A DNA stretch of 37,650 nucleotides from NCBI GenBank assembly GCA_035403465.1, contig DAONFG010000036.1, positions 1-37,650 on the forward strand. Direction: 5' to 3'. Of the stretch, positions 8,189 through 15,794 are shown piece by piece. The first letter of the stretch is position 1. Every line of letters begins with the position of its first letter. Position numbers and translations under genes: made by a program. This stretch comes from JAAYBQ01 sp035403465. Its GTDB lineage: Bacteria; Spirochaetota; UBA4802; UBA5550. A model generated the notes under the pieces. The model was not told where the DNA came from. It did no database searches and worked only from the letters and a program-made list of their open reading frames with translations.

Positions 8189-9229
8189 TTAAATCTTTAC
8201 GTCTATACCGCTTTTAAGTTGAAAATCACTGCAGAGCATATGCAATTTATCAACCACTTTTTTTGTATTAAAAAAACTGACCGCTCGCGTTTCAACTCCA
8301 TTCTGACGCAGGGAACTTCTCAGTTCATCGGAACCCGCTTCAAGCATGGAAACCGCCCGGTCATTTTCCGCCCCTATGCTTATTGCACTGTGTCCGCTTT
8401 CTGAACGGATTAACAGGCTGACCCTGCCCAGCTCTGAAAGTGAAAATGTCATAAAAAATGAATCGTTCTTATAGACATATTCAAATTCTGAAAAATCCCC
8501 GTCTTCAGGAAAGGGGAATCCGCCGTAGCCTTCATCGTCCCTGTCTGGCGATACCAGCAGTTTTAACAGATCAGTAAAAAGCTCATCATCAAGCCCTTCA
8601 ATATCGCTGAGGATTTCATCAATCCGTTCATTGCCAGCGGTGAATCCATGCTTTTTGCCGGTTTTCTCCATGAAAAAGAGTATTGCGGAGAACACGGCTG
8701 CAGGGAGTTTCATTGCCGCAGCCAGGCTGATGTCTGTTAAAGTCTGTCCGGGCACTTTAAGAAATTTCAGCCTGTTTATAAGATCGGATAAATTTTTCTC
8801 TTTCAGGTGATCTTTTTTTATCCCTGCAAGAAAAAGATTTATCTCAGTCAGATCGCTCCGGTTCGCTGAAACGAGGCGCCACAGTTCAGCGGCCATTCCC
8901 CTGTCAGGGACTTTGTCGCCTGCCAGAAAATATTGTTTCAGAAAAAGGGGAAGGTCTGATGCGCTTCCGGAAACCTGGAGCCTGAAAACCGCGCTGCTTC
9001 TGCTCTTTTCGGAAAGCACCAGTTCAACAATGTTCCCCGCGGGTATTCCTGCAGTAAAGTCAGCCCTGATGCGTTTTCCGGCTATGTCGAGCAGGGCAAC
9101 ATTCCCCTCCCTGCTGATAATACGAGCCTCAACACGGTCACCCGCTGATATCCCTTTCAGCAGGGTGCCGATGTCCCTTCCGGAATTCATGGTTATGCGG
9201 AGGGAATCACTATATCCTGTTATTTTCAT
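8189..9229 (-). CDS. FliK-like / YlqG-like protein with flagellar hook-length-control C-terminal domain
   Basis: About 346 residues from the ATG at 9229, which is preceded by AGGGGA at 9-base spacing. An upstream TTG/ATG set (to 9295) would overlap rnhB by 86 bases and is less likely. The N-terminal 90 residues form a beta-rich domain (GDRVEARIISREGNVALLDI), the middle is helical, and the C-terminus (LGRVSLLIRSESGHSAISIG, then helix ELRSSLRQNGVETRAV) resembles the FliK/Flg_hook C-terminal domain. No signal peptide or TM. It overlaps the end of rnhB by 20 bases and is directly followed by the FlhB-tail gene, the same pairing as Bacillus ylqG-ylqH. FliK and the FlhB tail interact in flagella, so these two products probably interact; function here is inferred. 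Confidence 0.72.
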   Translation of the reverse strand: MKITGYSDSLRITMNSGRDIGTLLKGISAGDRVEARIISREGNVALLDIAGKRIRADFTAGIPAGNIVELVLSEKSRSSAVFRLQVSGSASDLPLFLKQYFLAGDKVPDRGMAAELWRLVSANRSDLTEINLFLAGIKKDHLKEKNLSDLINRLKFLKVPGQTLTDISLAAAMKLPAAVFSAILFFMEKTGKKHGFTAGNERIDEILSDIEGLDDELFTDLLKLLVSPDRDDEGYGGFPFPEDGDFSEFEYVYKNDSFFMTFSLSELGRVSLLIRSESGHSAISIGAENDRAVSMLEAGSDELRSSLRQNGVETRAVSFFNTKKVVDKLHMLCSDFQLKSGIDVKI

Positions 9230-9902
9230 CAAACAGAATCCCCTGAGCCTCGAGAATGCTTCGCGCCGGATCATAAGACTTCCTGTGGATTGCACATAGC
9301 CCCAGCGAATTTATCGCTTCAATATGTGTTCGCGTTCCGTAACCCTTATGCCTGGAAAAACCGTAACCGGGAAAGGCGCTATCAACCCGGCACATGATAT
9401 CGTCCCGTGTAACCTTGGCGATTATCGATGCCGATGCTATCGATAATGACCGGCAGTCTCCTTTAATTACGGAATGAAAAGGTACCCCGGTGCTGAACCT
9501 GAAGTTCCCGTCCATGATTACAAGGTCAGGTTTAACAGGTATGGTCTTCAGCATTTTTATAACGGCAAGTTCTGTCGCGCCGTTAATCCCGCATGAATCT
9601 ATTACGGTATGGGGGATAAATATACGGGTACATGCAAGCGCGTGCCTGTGAATCACATGCATTGCCTCGGCCCTTCTTTTGTGTGTAAGCTGTTTTGAAT
9701 CCGCAATTGAATCCGCAATTTCAAACGGGATACTATCAAAGATGGCGGGATCATAGATGACCATGCCAAGGCTTAATGGGCCTGCAAGGGCGCCGCGGCC
9801 CGCCTCGTCAACGCCTGCGATATAACGGAAGTTTTGTGTAAGATGTGTCTTTTCGATGGAGAAATCAGGGCGCATGCACCTTAAAACATCAGGGGAGGAC
9901 AT
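9210..9902 (-). CDS. rnhB: ribonuclease HII
   Basis: Cytoplasmic endonuclease that cuts the RNA strand of RNA-DNA hybrids and incised ribonucleotides in DNA. 230 residues. The catalytic motif GVDEAGRG has Asp32 and Glu33; the later acidic residues are in VIMDGNF and in AKVTRDDIM. The start ATG at 9902 is preceded by a run GAGGGGGG. Just before the conserved DSK-L motif there is an in-frame 12-base tandem duplication (9697-9720) giving IADSIADSKQL. It follows rplS by 44 bases and overlaps the FliK-like gene. Confidence 0.97.
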   Translation of the reverse strand: MSSPDVLRCMRPDFSIEKTHLTQNFRYIAGVDEAGRGALAGPLSLGMVIYDPAIFDSIPFEIADSIADSKQLTHKRRAEAMHVIHRHALACTRIFIPHTVIDSCGINGATELAVIKMLKTIPVKPDLVIMDGNFRFSTGVPFHSVIKGDCRSLSIASASIIAKVTRDDIMCRVDSAFPGYGFSRHKGYGTRTHIEAINSLGLCAIHRKSYDPARSILEAQGILFDENNRI

Positions 9903-9946
9903 AGTTTGTCCCCCCTCTGGTAATGCGGAATTCTGTAAGGCTGTTG

Positions 9947-10351
9947 TTATTCAGCAGCAGGGGCATCCGATGATGTAACCGGAGCTGCTACTTTTGCTTT
10001 TTTAGAGAATTTCTTCTCTTTAAGTTTCGCTGATTTACCTGTTCTTTCCCTGAGGAAATAAAGTTTTGCCCTTCTTACAACACTTTTACGCATAACTTCG
10101 ATCTTTGCGATCTTCGGTGAAAGTACAGGGAAAATCCTCTCTACTCCCACATCAAAAGAGATTTTTCTTACAGTGAAGGTTTTGTTCTGTCCCTTGTTGT
10201 CTATTGCGATTACAACTCCCTCGTAAACCTGGATCCTCTCCTTGGTACCTTCAATGATCTTGTAGTGTACACGGACAGTATCGCCTATTTCGAAGTCGAA
10301 TTTTCTTTCAACCGGCCTGATATCCTTTTCAATAGCCTGCATTATATCCAT
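9947..10351 (-). CDS. rplS: 50S ribosomal protein L19
   Basis: Large-subunit protein at the 30S-50S interface. About 134 residues, with the family core (FEIGDTVRVHYKIIEGTKERIQ, FTVRKISFDVGVERIFP) and a Lys/Ala-rich C-terminal extension (KKAKVAAPVTSSDAPAAE) that makes it longer than the usual 115-120. A GTG at 10360 forms a GTGA overlap with the trmD stop, but ATG 10351 has AGGGGAG 8 bases upstream and is preferred. Part of the rpsP operon. Confidence 0.97.
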   Translation of the reverse strand: MDIMQAIEKDIRPVERKFDFEIGDTVRVHYKIIEGTKERIQVYEGVVIAIDNKGQNKTFTVRKISFDVGVERIFPVLSPKIAKIEVMRKSVVRRAKLYFLRERTGKSAKLKEKKFSKKAKVAAPVTSSDAPAAE

Positions 10352-10356
10352 TACGG

Positions 10357-11055
10357 TCACTCCCCTAATATTATTCTCGTTAAATACTTCTTATAAAGAT
10401 CAGGCCGTACGGCCCTTGTCTTTTCAATACGCTTTTCGTTTCTCCAGCGGCTGATCCTTGCATGGTCACCCTCAAGGAGAATCTCCGGAACTTTTAGTCC
10501 CATGAACTCGGCAGGCCTGGTGTACTGGGGGTATTCAAGAAGATCACCCTCAAAACTCTCTTCAACAAGGGACTGGCTGTTCGACATGAAACCCGGAAGA
10601 AGCCTGGCAACCGCGTCTGCAATCACCAGTGCGGCAAACTCACCGCCGCTGAGTACATAATCGCCTATGGAAACCTCGTGAGTCACAAACCTGTCTATAA
10701 CCCGCTGGTCAAGGCCTTCGTAATGACCGCAGATTATCGAGATTTCGCCTTTACCCGAAAGTTCATAGGCAAAATCCCGGTCAAACGGCTTACCTGAAGG
10801 TGATGTGTACAGAACTTCCGTTCCTGCCTGTTCGTTCGCCTCAAGTGCCGCAAAGAGAGGCTGGGGCGCCATCACCATCCCCGATCCCCCGCCGTAAGGG
10901 TAATCGTCGCATCTTCTGAACCGGTCCTGCGAATAATCTCTTATGTCGATTACCCGGAATTCCAGTATACCCGATTCCACCGCTTTTCCCATAAGCCCTG
11001 ATTTAAGGGGCGAACTGAAAAATTCAGGGAAAAGCGTGTAAATCTTAAATATCAA
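10357..11055 (-). CDS. trmD: tRNA (guanine-N1)-methyltransferase
   Basis: SPOUT methyltransferase that makes m1G37 in tRNAs using S-adenosylmethionine, preventing +1 frameshifting. 232 residues, a normal length. Motifs: IYTLFPEFF at the N-terminus, GGGSGMVM, ICGHYEGLDQRV and YVLSGGEFAALVIADAVARLLPG, which build the trefoil knot and SAM site. Initiation is at TTG 11055, with GAGGG upstream; the gene overlaps the end of rimM by 11 bases. Order rimM-trmD-rplS is the standard one. Confidence 0.97.
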   Translation of the reverse strand: MIFKIYTLFPEFFSSPLKSGLMGKAVESGILEFRVIDIRDYSQDRFRRCDDYPYGGGSGMVMAPQPLFAALEANEQAGTEVLYTSPSGKPFDRDFAYELSGKGEISIICGHYEGLDQRVIDRFVTHEVSIGDYVLSGGEFAALVIADAVARLLPGFMSNSQSLVEESFEGDLLEYPQYTRPAEFMGLKVPEILLEGDHARISRWRNEKRIEKTRAVRPDLYKKYLTRIILGE

Positions 11056-11578
11056 ATAATCCCTCTACAGGATTTATATCAATTATCTTCTCTTTAATAC
11101 GGGCCGTGTCCACCATTGAGTCAACGAATGGAACCATAACCCGGCCTGACTTTGAATCTTCAATAACAAGTATATCCCCGGCACCCGCTTCCATTATATC
11201 AATCACAGTACCGAACTCTTTTCCTTTCAGATATACCGTGCAGCCGATTAAATCATAATAAAAAAACGAATCTTTATCGAGCAGATCTCTTCCGCTCTCT
11301 GCATCCGATTCCTGTATGAAGATGTCCATGCCCCTGAGCATGTCGGAATCGTTTCTTGAATCTATGCCCTCCAGCTTTAGAAGAAGAATCCTGCCTTTCA
11401 TCGGTCTGAATCCTTCGACCCTGTATTCCCTGGACGCTTTATCAAATCCGAAATAAAGAATTTTCCCTTCTGCAAATCTTTCAGGGATGTCTGTAATCAC
11501 ATATACCTTGACTTCTCCGTGAAGTCCATGTGATCCCGTTATCCTGGCTATTCTTAAATAATCTTTTTCAGGAATCAA
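11045..11578 (-). CDS. rimM: ribosome maturation factor RimM
   Basis: 16S processing and 30S assembly factor that binds S19. 177 residues: N-terminal RimM barrel (YLRIARITGSHGLHGEVKV) and C-terminal PRC-barrel (GCTVYLKGKEFGTVIDIMEAG, ending NPVEGLFDI). It starts with TTG at 11578 in a TTGA overlap with the khpA stop, so the two are translationally coupled, and overlaps trmD at the other end. Confidence 0.96.
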   Translation of the reverse strand: MIPEKDYLRIARITGSHGLHGEVKVYVITDIPERFAEGKILYFGFDKASREYRVEGFRPMKGRILLLKLEGIDSRNDSDMLRGMDIFIQESDAESGRDLLDKDSFFYYDLIGCTVYLKGKEFGTVIDIMEAGAGDILVIEDSKSGRVMVPFVDSMVDTARIKEKIIDINPVEGLFDI

Positions 11579-11811
11579 TCAAGTATTTCCAGCACCACTC
11601 TCTTCCCGGTTTTAGTGGCGGAAGCGTTTATTACGGTTCTAATGGCCCTTGCAATGCGGCCGTGTTTGCCGATTACCTTGCCAATATCATCTTTAGTGAC
11701 TTTGAGTTCAAGAATGGTTGATTTCTCCCCCTCAATTTCCCTTATCTCCACCTGATCAGGATGATCCACGAGTGATTTTACCATAAAACCTACGAGTTCA
11801 CTATAATCCAT
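11575..11811 (-). CDS. khpA: KH-domain RNA-binding protein KhpA
   Basis: Small 78-residue KH-domain protein that in other bacteria partners with KhpB/Jag to bind RNA and influence cell elongation and division. The GxxG loop is seen as GKVIGKHGRIARAIRTV (residues about 43-58), and the ends match the family (MDYSELVGFMVKSLVDHP; KRVVLEILD). It lies 18 bases after rpsP and overlaps the rimM start by 4 bases, the usual genomic place for this gene. Confidence 0.95.
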   Translation of the reverse strand: MDYSELVGFMVKSLVDHPDQVEIREIEGEKSTILELKVTKDDIGKVIGKHGRIARAIRTVINASATKTGKRVVLEILD

Positions 11812-11829
11812 ATCCGCTCTCCTGTGGTT

Positions 11830-12093
11830 TTATTTCGCGCTCTTGTATTTCTGCCAGATCCCTTCTTTTTTCAGTAGTTCCCTGATGGTATCAGTGGGCT
11901 GTGCGCCCAGTTTCAGCCATTTCATTACTTTTTCTTCATCAATGTCAAACTGCTTGCCGTCAACTATGGGCTGGTATTTTCCGATAAAATCAACCACCAC
12001 CCCGTCTCTCTTTGCCCTGCTGTCAGCGGCCACCACTCTGTAAAATGGTTTCTTTTTTGTTCCAACTCTCTGTAAACGTATCTTAAGGGACAC
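11830..12093 (-). CDS. rpsP: 30S ribosomal protein S16
   Basis: Small-subunit assembly protein. 87 residues from GTG at 12093, which has GGAGG 7 bases upstream; the homology begins at once (KIRLQRVGTKKKPFYRVV). A longer frame back to 12153 exists, but its first 20 codons overlap the promoter and have no homology. Conserved features include ADSRAKRDG and VMKWLKLGAQPTDT. First gene of the minus-strand ribosome operon. Confidence 0.97.
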   Translation of the reverse strand: MSLKIRLQRVGTKKKPFYRVVAADSRAKRDGVVVDFIGKYQPIVDGKQFDIDEEKVMKWLKLGAQPTDTIRELLKKEGIWQKYKSAK

Positions 12094-12124
12094 TATCCCA
12101 CCTCCTGATATACTTAGGGAGTAA

Positions 12125-12153
12125 ATTATTTTTAGTGCTGTGTTTTTTGTCAA
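12125..12153 (-). promoter_or_regulatory. strong sigma70-type promoter for the rpsP operon
   Basis: On the minus strand a perfect -35 box TTGACA (12153-12148) and a -10 box AATAAT (12130-12125) are 17 bases apart. The expected start is near 12118, giving a 25-base leader that contains only the GGAGG site of rpsP. It lies in the short gap between rpe and rpsP, so the block from rpsP to yraN can be expressed apart from rpe and the PASTA gene. Confidence 0.75.
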
Positions 12154-12159
12154 TATTAA

Positions 12160-12825
12160 TTAGAGGATGGCCGCTTTTTTTAACTCAGCGGTGTTAAGAT
12201 TGACCTTCATATCCTTATAAGCCGAACTTCCGGCCACTATTATACCTGCTCCTGCTGAAACAACATCCTTTATATTGGAGGAATTTATCCCTCCGTCAAC
12301 CTGGATCATTATGTTCAGGTTTTTCCTGTCAATGTACTCTTTCAGCTTTTTTATGCGGCCAAGCGAATTCTCCATGAAGGACTGGCCGTAGAAACCTGGC
12401 TCAACCGACATAATAAGGACAAGGTCGCAATATGGCAGAAAATCATAGACTGCTTCCACCGGTGTTGCAGGATTCAGTGCAATCCCGGATTTTATCCCGG
12501 CCTTTCGTATGGCAGCCAGTGAGCGGCCGGGAAACCTTGTACTTTCATAGTGTATTACTATGCACCAGGGGGCAATTTCTATGTAGCTCTCCAGTGAGAG
12601 TTCCGGTTTTTCAATCATCAGGTGGACGTCGAGCGGTATTGGTGTGTGCTTTTTTATGCTGCGTATAAACCCGGGCCCGAACGTGAGGTTAGGGACAAAG
12701 TTCCCGTCCATAACATCCATGTGTAGCAGGTCTACAATCCCGGGATCGAACTGTTGCACGTCTGTACCTGCAGTTGAAAGGTCGCCTGCTATTATTGAAG
12801 GTGATATTAAAATTTTAGAATTCAT
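12160..12825 (-). CDS. rpe: ribulose-phosphate 3-epimerase
   Basis: TIM-barrel metal enzyme interconverting ribulose 5-phosphate and xylulose 5-phosphate in the pentose phosphate pathway. 221 residues. Motifs: ISPSIIAGDL at the N-terminus, LHMDVMDGNFVPNLTFGP (metal-binding His and Asp), DVHLMIEKPE, VLIMSVEPGFYGQSFM and IQVDGGI, then VAGSSAYK for phosphate binding. It overlaps the end of the PASTA gene by 11 bases, so it is co-transcribed with it, and lies just upstream of the rpsP promoter. Confidence 0.97.
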   Translation of the reverse strand: MNSKILISPSIIAGDLSTAGTDVQQFDPGIVDLLHMDVMDGNFVPNLTFGPGFIRSIKKHTPIPLDVHLMIEKPELSLESYIEIAPWCIVIHYESTRFPGRSLAAIRKAGIKSGIALNPATPVEAVYDFLPYCDLVLIMSVEPGFYGQSFMENSLGRIKKLKEYIDRKNLNIMIQVDGGINSSNIKDVVSAGAGIIVAGSSAYKDMKVNLNTAELKKAAIL

Positions 12826-13912
12826 CGACGTTTATCTTCAGTGTGCTGATATTCTTTTTATCCCTTGTTATGTATACCCTGGCGTTCCCCACCCTCTGGA
12901 AAACAAAGGTGATTTTCTGGTCTGCCCTGGCCCTCGAGGAGTACCTTATCCTCCTGGCGAAATTATCTTCAATGTATGCCTCGAAAAGTCCCTCTTCCAT
13001 GTCTGAAGGGATAACATATTCCACGTACTCATAAGCAGTGTATGGGTGTTCTGTCAGGCTGTAGTAATTCACCTTGAGAATTACTACATCTCCATCTTTA
13101 AGCGGGGTGTCCTTCGCTATGCTCTGGTCCGTAATTATTCCGCTCCCGTTGATGTCGCCTGTTTTGCTTACCTCTTCGTATACAGTAATACCCTGTGCAA
13201 GGAGCAGGTCGTAGCAAAGGTCTATAGACTGGCCGGTTACGTCGGGCATTATTTTATTCGGTGTTCCGGGACCGCTTGAAACCAGGAGATTTACCTTTAC
13301 GTCAGGTGTGATCTTTTCACCCGCTTTCGGGGACTGGTCTATTACAATATTGGCCGCGGTTTTTTCTGATGGTATGTATGAAATCACGCCGGTACTTATC
13401 GAAACCGACTTGTCCTGGTAATGCAGGTTTTTCAGTTTATTGATAGCCATGGGGAGCATTGAACCTGTAAGGTTAGGGACGTTGACGAAAAATTTGCTGC
13501 GGCTTATGGTCAGGGTCACCTTGCTGTTCTCTTCTACTATGCGCCCGCTTTCAGGATACTGGTTGAGTATTATACCGTCCTCGATGTCATAAACGTCGGC
13601 AAATTTCAGGTCTGTTCTGAATCCCCTGTTTGTAAGGCTGTTGCTTACATCAACAAAGCGTTTGCCCAGCAGGTCCGGAACCTTGAGCTCCTTTGTGGAC
13701 TTGGTGAGCAGGATTAGAATTATTGTGGCAAAAAACATGAAAAGCATAAACGCCAGGAAAAATATCAGGGCGAGCCTTTTTACGGGTTTAAAGTATTGAA
13801 ATTCATACTCAGGACCGCCATTTTTTTCTTTTATAACGGTTTCGCTCTTCCCGGTTTCGACTTTCTGCATTTCAATGTTTTCGCTACCGTTGTTTTCAGT
13901 TCCATTACTCAT
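12815..13912 (-). CDS. membrane-anchored PASTA-domain protein
   Basis: 365 residues. A charged cytoplasmic N-terminus of about 47 residues is followed by one TM helix (LALIFFLAFMLFMFFATIILILL, about 48-70) and three PASTA repeats outside the membrane, recognisable by VPDLLGKRFVDV, VPNLTGSMLPMAINKL and MPDVTGQSIDLCYDLL. The last 85 residues form a separate beta-rich domain. PASTA domains usually bind peptidoglycan fragments or sit on penicillin-binding proteins and Ser/Thr kinases; here there is no kinase or transpeptidase domain, so a cell-wall-sensing or scaffolding role is inferred. GAGAG lies ahead of the ATG. A perfect TTGACA is present at 14061-14056, but its best -10 candidate (TACAAT, 14034-14029) is 21 bases away. 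Confidence 0.85.
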   Translation of the reverse strand: MSNGTENNGSENIEMQKVETGKSETVIKEKNGGPEYEFQYFKPVKRLALIFFLAFMLFMFFATIILILLTKSTKELKVPDLLGKRFVDVSNSLTNRGFRTDLKFADVYDIEDGIILNQYPESGRIVEENSKVTLTISRSKFFVNVPNLTGSMLPMAINKLKNLHYQDKSVSISTGVISYIPSEKTAANIVIDQSPKAGEKITPDVKVNLLVSSGPGTPNKIMPDVTGQSIDLCYDLLLAQGITVYEEVSKTGDINGSGIITDQSIAKDTPLKDGDVVILKVNYYSLTEHPYTAYEYVEYVIPSDMEEGLFEAYIEDNFARRIRYSSRARADQKITFVFQRVGNARVYITRDKKNISTLKINVDEF

Positions 13913-14070
13913 ATATATCTCTCAAATTTATCTTTTCCATTTATAAAATGGTATACTTATCAGTTTCAGCCTGAAATACTTCAATTGAACTGAGGTTTTT
14001 ATGCATTTCCGGGTTTATTGCCTGAATCATTGTAAAATCTTCTTATAAGTCTTTTTGTCAATAAAAATTA

Positions 14071-14480
14071 GTGAGTTGTTGCGAAACTGCGTCTCGCGCT
14101 GCAGGAGAGGCCCCTGCGGGGCTTTTCGGGGCTGCGCCCCGTGCCCCGGGCCAGAGATGTTGTGAAGGAAAAGAAGGTGAGTTGTTGCGAAACTGCGTCT
14201 CGCGCTGCAGGAGAGGCCCCTGCGGGGCTTTTCGGGGCTGCGCCCCGGGCCCCGGGCCAGAGATGTTGTGAAGGAAAAGAAGGTGAGTTGCTGCGAAACT
14301 GCGTCCCGCGCTGCAGGAGAGGCCCCTGCGGGGTTTTTCGGGGCTGCGCCCCGTGCCCGGCAGAGATGCTGTGAAGGAAAAGAAGGTGAGTTGCTGCGAA
14401 ACTGCGTCTCGCGGGCTCGCAGGGAAGGCCCGCTGGTGGTTCCGGGGCTCTGACCCCTGTCTGACTGGGAAATACCACTT
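14071..14480. repeat. GC-rich tandem array of about 106-bp units
   Basis: Units begin with GTGAGTTG at 14071, 14177, 14283 and 14386, giving spacings of 106, 106 and 103 bases; the fourth copy is diverged and incomplete. Each unit has AGTTGTTGCGAAACTGCGTC at its left, two adjacent G+C hairpins (GCCCC-TGC-GGGGC and GGGGC-TGC-GCCCC), and a right part GTGAAGGAAAAGAAG. Long open frames on both strands through the array are products of its composition and 106-base period, not genes. It lies between the divergent PASTA and phosphoesterase genes. Confidence 0.9.
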
Positions 14481-14699
14481 ATGGGGAAAATGCATCCCGC
14501 GGCTGGCAGCCGTATAAAAATACAATTATAAAAAAAAGATATTCACGTGTTAAGTAAATGAACAAATTCATCGACAATCATAAAAGGCACTATTTTCATA
14601 AGTACATATTGATGCAGGAAAGCAGGTTTACGCTGCTTATCCGGTTTCGGGTGATAGATAACATTGGTGTAAAATGAATAAAGGCGGGTCTTAAACTGA
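14481..14699. other. intergenic stretch after the repeat array
   Basis: About 220 A+T-richer bases between the array and the phosphoesterase gene. No clear promoter, ribosome binding site or hairpin is seen. Confidence 0.4.
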
Positions 14700-15794
14700 A
14701 TGAACAGAATCAGGCTGCTGCTCACATCGGATCTGCATATCGGTATTACCGGCAGTGCAGCCATACCCGGAAAAGAGGAACGGATACAGACATTCCGCAA
14801 AATCTGCAGCCTGGCGGAAAAGCATGACATACTGCTTATTGCCGGCGACCTGATCAACGATGAAAGTACAACGGGGAACATCTTTGAAATAATCAGGGAG
14901 GAGTTCGCCAGGATTGCGTCAGCAGGGGTTGAAATTTATTATACGGCCGGCAAGGGGGAGCTGATCAGTGACGGATCTATAAATCCTTCTATAAGCGGAC
15001 TTCCGGTAACACGGATTTTTTCTGATGAAAACGCGGGCTTCAGGGTCAAGTCCGGCAAGGGGGACCTGTATATTTACGGGACCGGTTACGGGAGCGCTTC
15101 CGGTTTCACTGCTGCGGCAAAGAGCACAGGCAAGGGACTGCATATTGGTCTCTTCAATGCAGGGTTCAATCCTGTTATTGACACGGATGAAGAGATGACT
15201 TATATAGGGAAAGATGATATAAAAAAGATGAACCTTGATTTTTATGCAATGGGGAGCGACCACAACTTCAGGGTATTCAAGCTTGCAAACAGGATAATAG
15301 GCGCTTATGCCGGCAGCCCTGAACCATGCTCGCCTTCAGAAACAGGGGACAGGTTTGTGATATCAATTGAAGCTGAGTCTGGTGCGATCAGCAATATAAA
15401 GAGGATCGCGGTTAATACAACGAGGATACTCTGTAATGACATTGACTGCACAGGGCTCCTTGGCGAGTCTGAACTTGTTGACAGGATAAAAACATCGCTG
15501 CAGAAAGAGAATTCATACATAATAAGGCTTACCGGGAAGAGGGATTTCATCATCAGCGACATGCTGCATACTGAACTTACAGGCTGCTTCCGCGGACTGG
15601 AAGTGGTGGATGACACGCTTCCGCATCTGAATATTCTTCTTGAAGAGCATGGCAGCGGCAATGATCTGCAGTCGGAATTTTTCCGTACATTGAACAGCAG
15701 GCTTGACGGAAGCAGCTCAGGGGTTTCGCGGCAGATGGCAGCGAAAATTCTCTGCAGGAATGCGTCCGGCAGGAGGCTTTTTTGCGATTTCTGA
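14700..15794 (+). CDS. SbcD/YhaO-like metallophosphoesterase with degraded active site
   Basis: 364 residues with the calcineurin-like phosphoesterase fold of SbcD/Mre11/YhaO DNA-repair nucleases. Motif I is kept (TSDLHIG, residues 9-15) and motif II is kept (IAGDL, about 47-51). Motif III, normally GNHD/E, reads GKGE (84-87); the metal-binding His of the LLH motif is Asn153 (GLFNAGF); motif GHxH reads GSDH (185-188). The family capping strand AGSPEP is present. At least three metal ligands are therefore changed, so nuclease activity is doubtful. The last 13 bases overlap the next gene, an SbcC-like ATPase, as in normal sbcDC operons. The N-terminal start is fixed by homology at ATG 14700 although the ribosome binding site is poor. 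Confidence 0.82.
   Translation: MNRIRLLLTSDLHIGITGSAAIPGKEERIQTFRKICSLAEKHDILLIAGDLINDESTTGNIFEIIREEFARIASAGVEIYYTAGKGELISDGSINPSISGLPVTRIFSDENAGFRVKSGKGDLYIYGTGYGSASGFTAAAKSTGKGLHIGLFNAGFNPVIDTDEEMTYIGKDDIKKMNLDFYAMGSDHNFRVFKLANRIIGAYAGSPEPCSPSETGDRFVISIEAESGAISNIKRIAVNTTRILCNDIDCTGLLGESELVDRIKTSLQKENSYIIRLTGKRDFIISDMLHTELTGCFRGLEVVDDTLPHLNILLEEHGSGNDLQSEFFRTLNSRLDGSSSGVSRQMAAKILCRNASGRRLFCDF

Noticed and set aside
9230..9295. A longer start for the FliK-like protein
   Set aside because: It would overlap rnhB coding sequence by 86 bases; ATG 9229 has a clear AGGGGA site.
12094..12153. An N-terminal extension of S16 back to ATG 12153
   Set aside because: It overlaps the TTGACA-17-AATAAT promoter and its residues do not match S16; GTG 12093 has a GGAGG site.
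14058..14525. Long overlapping open frames on both strands (up to 155 codons) in the 14 kb region
   Set aside because: They follow the G+C-rich 106-bp tandem repeat, encode low-complexity Ser/Pro/Gly/Arg repeats, have no ribosome binding site and agree with one another only because of the repeat.
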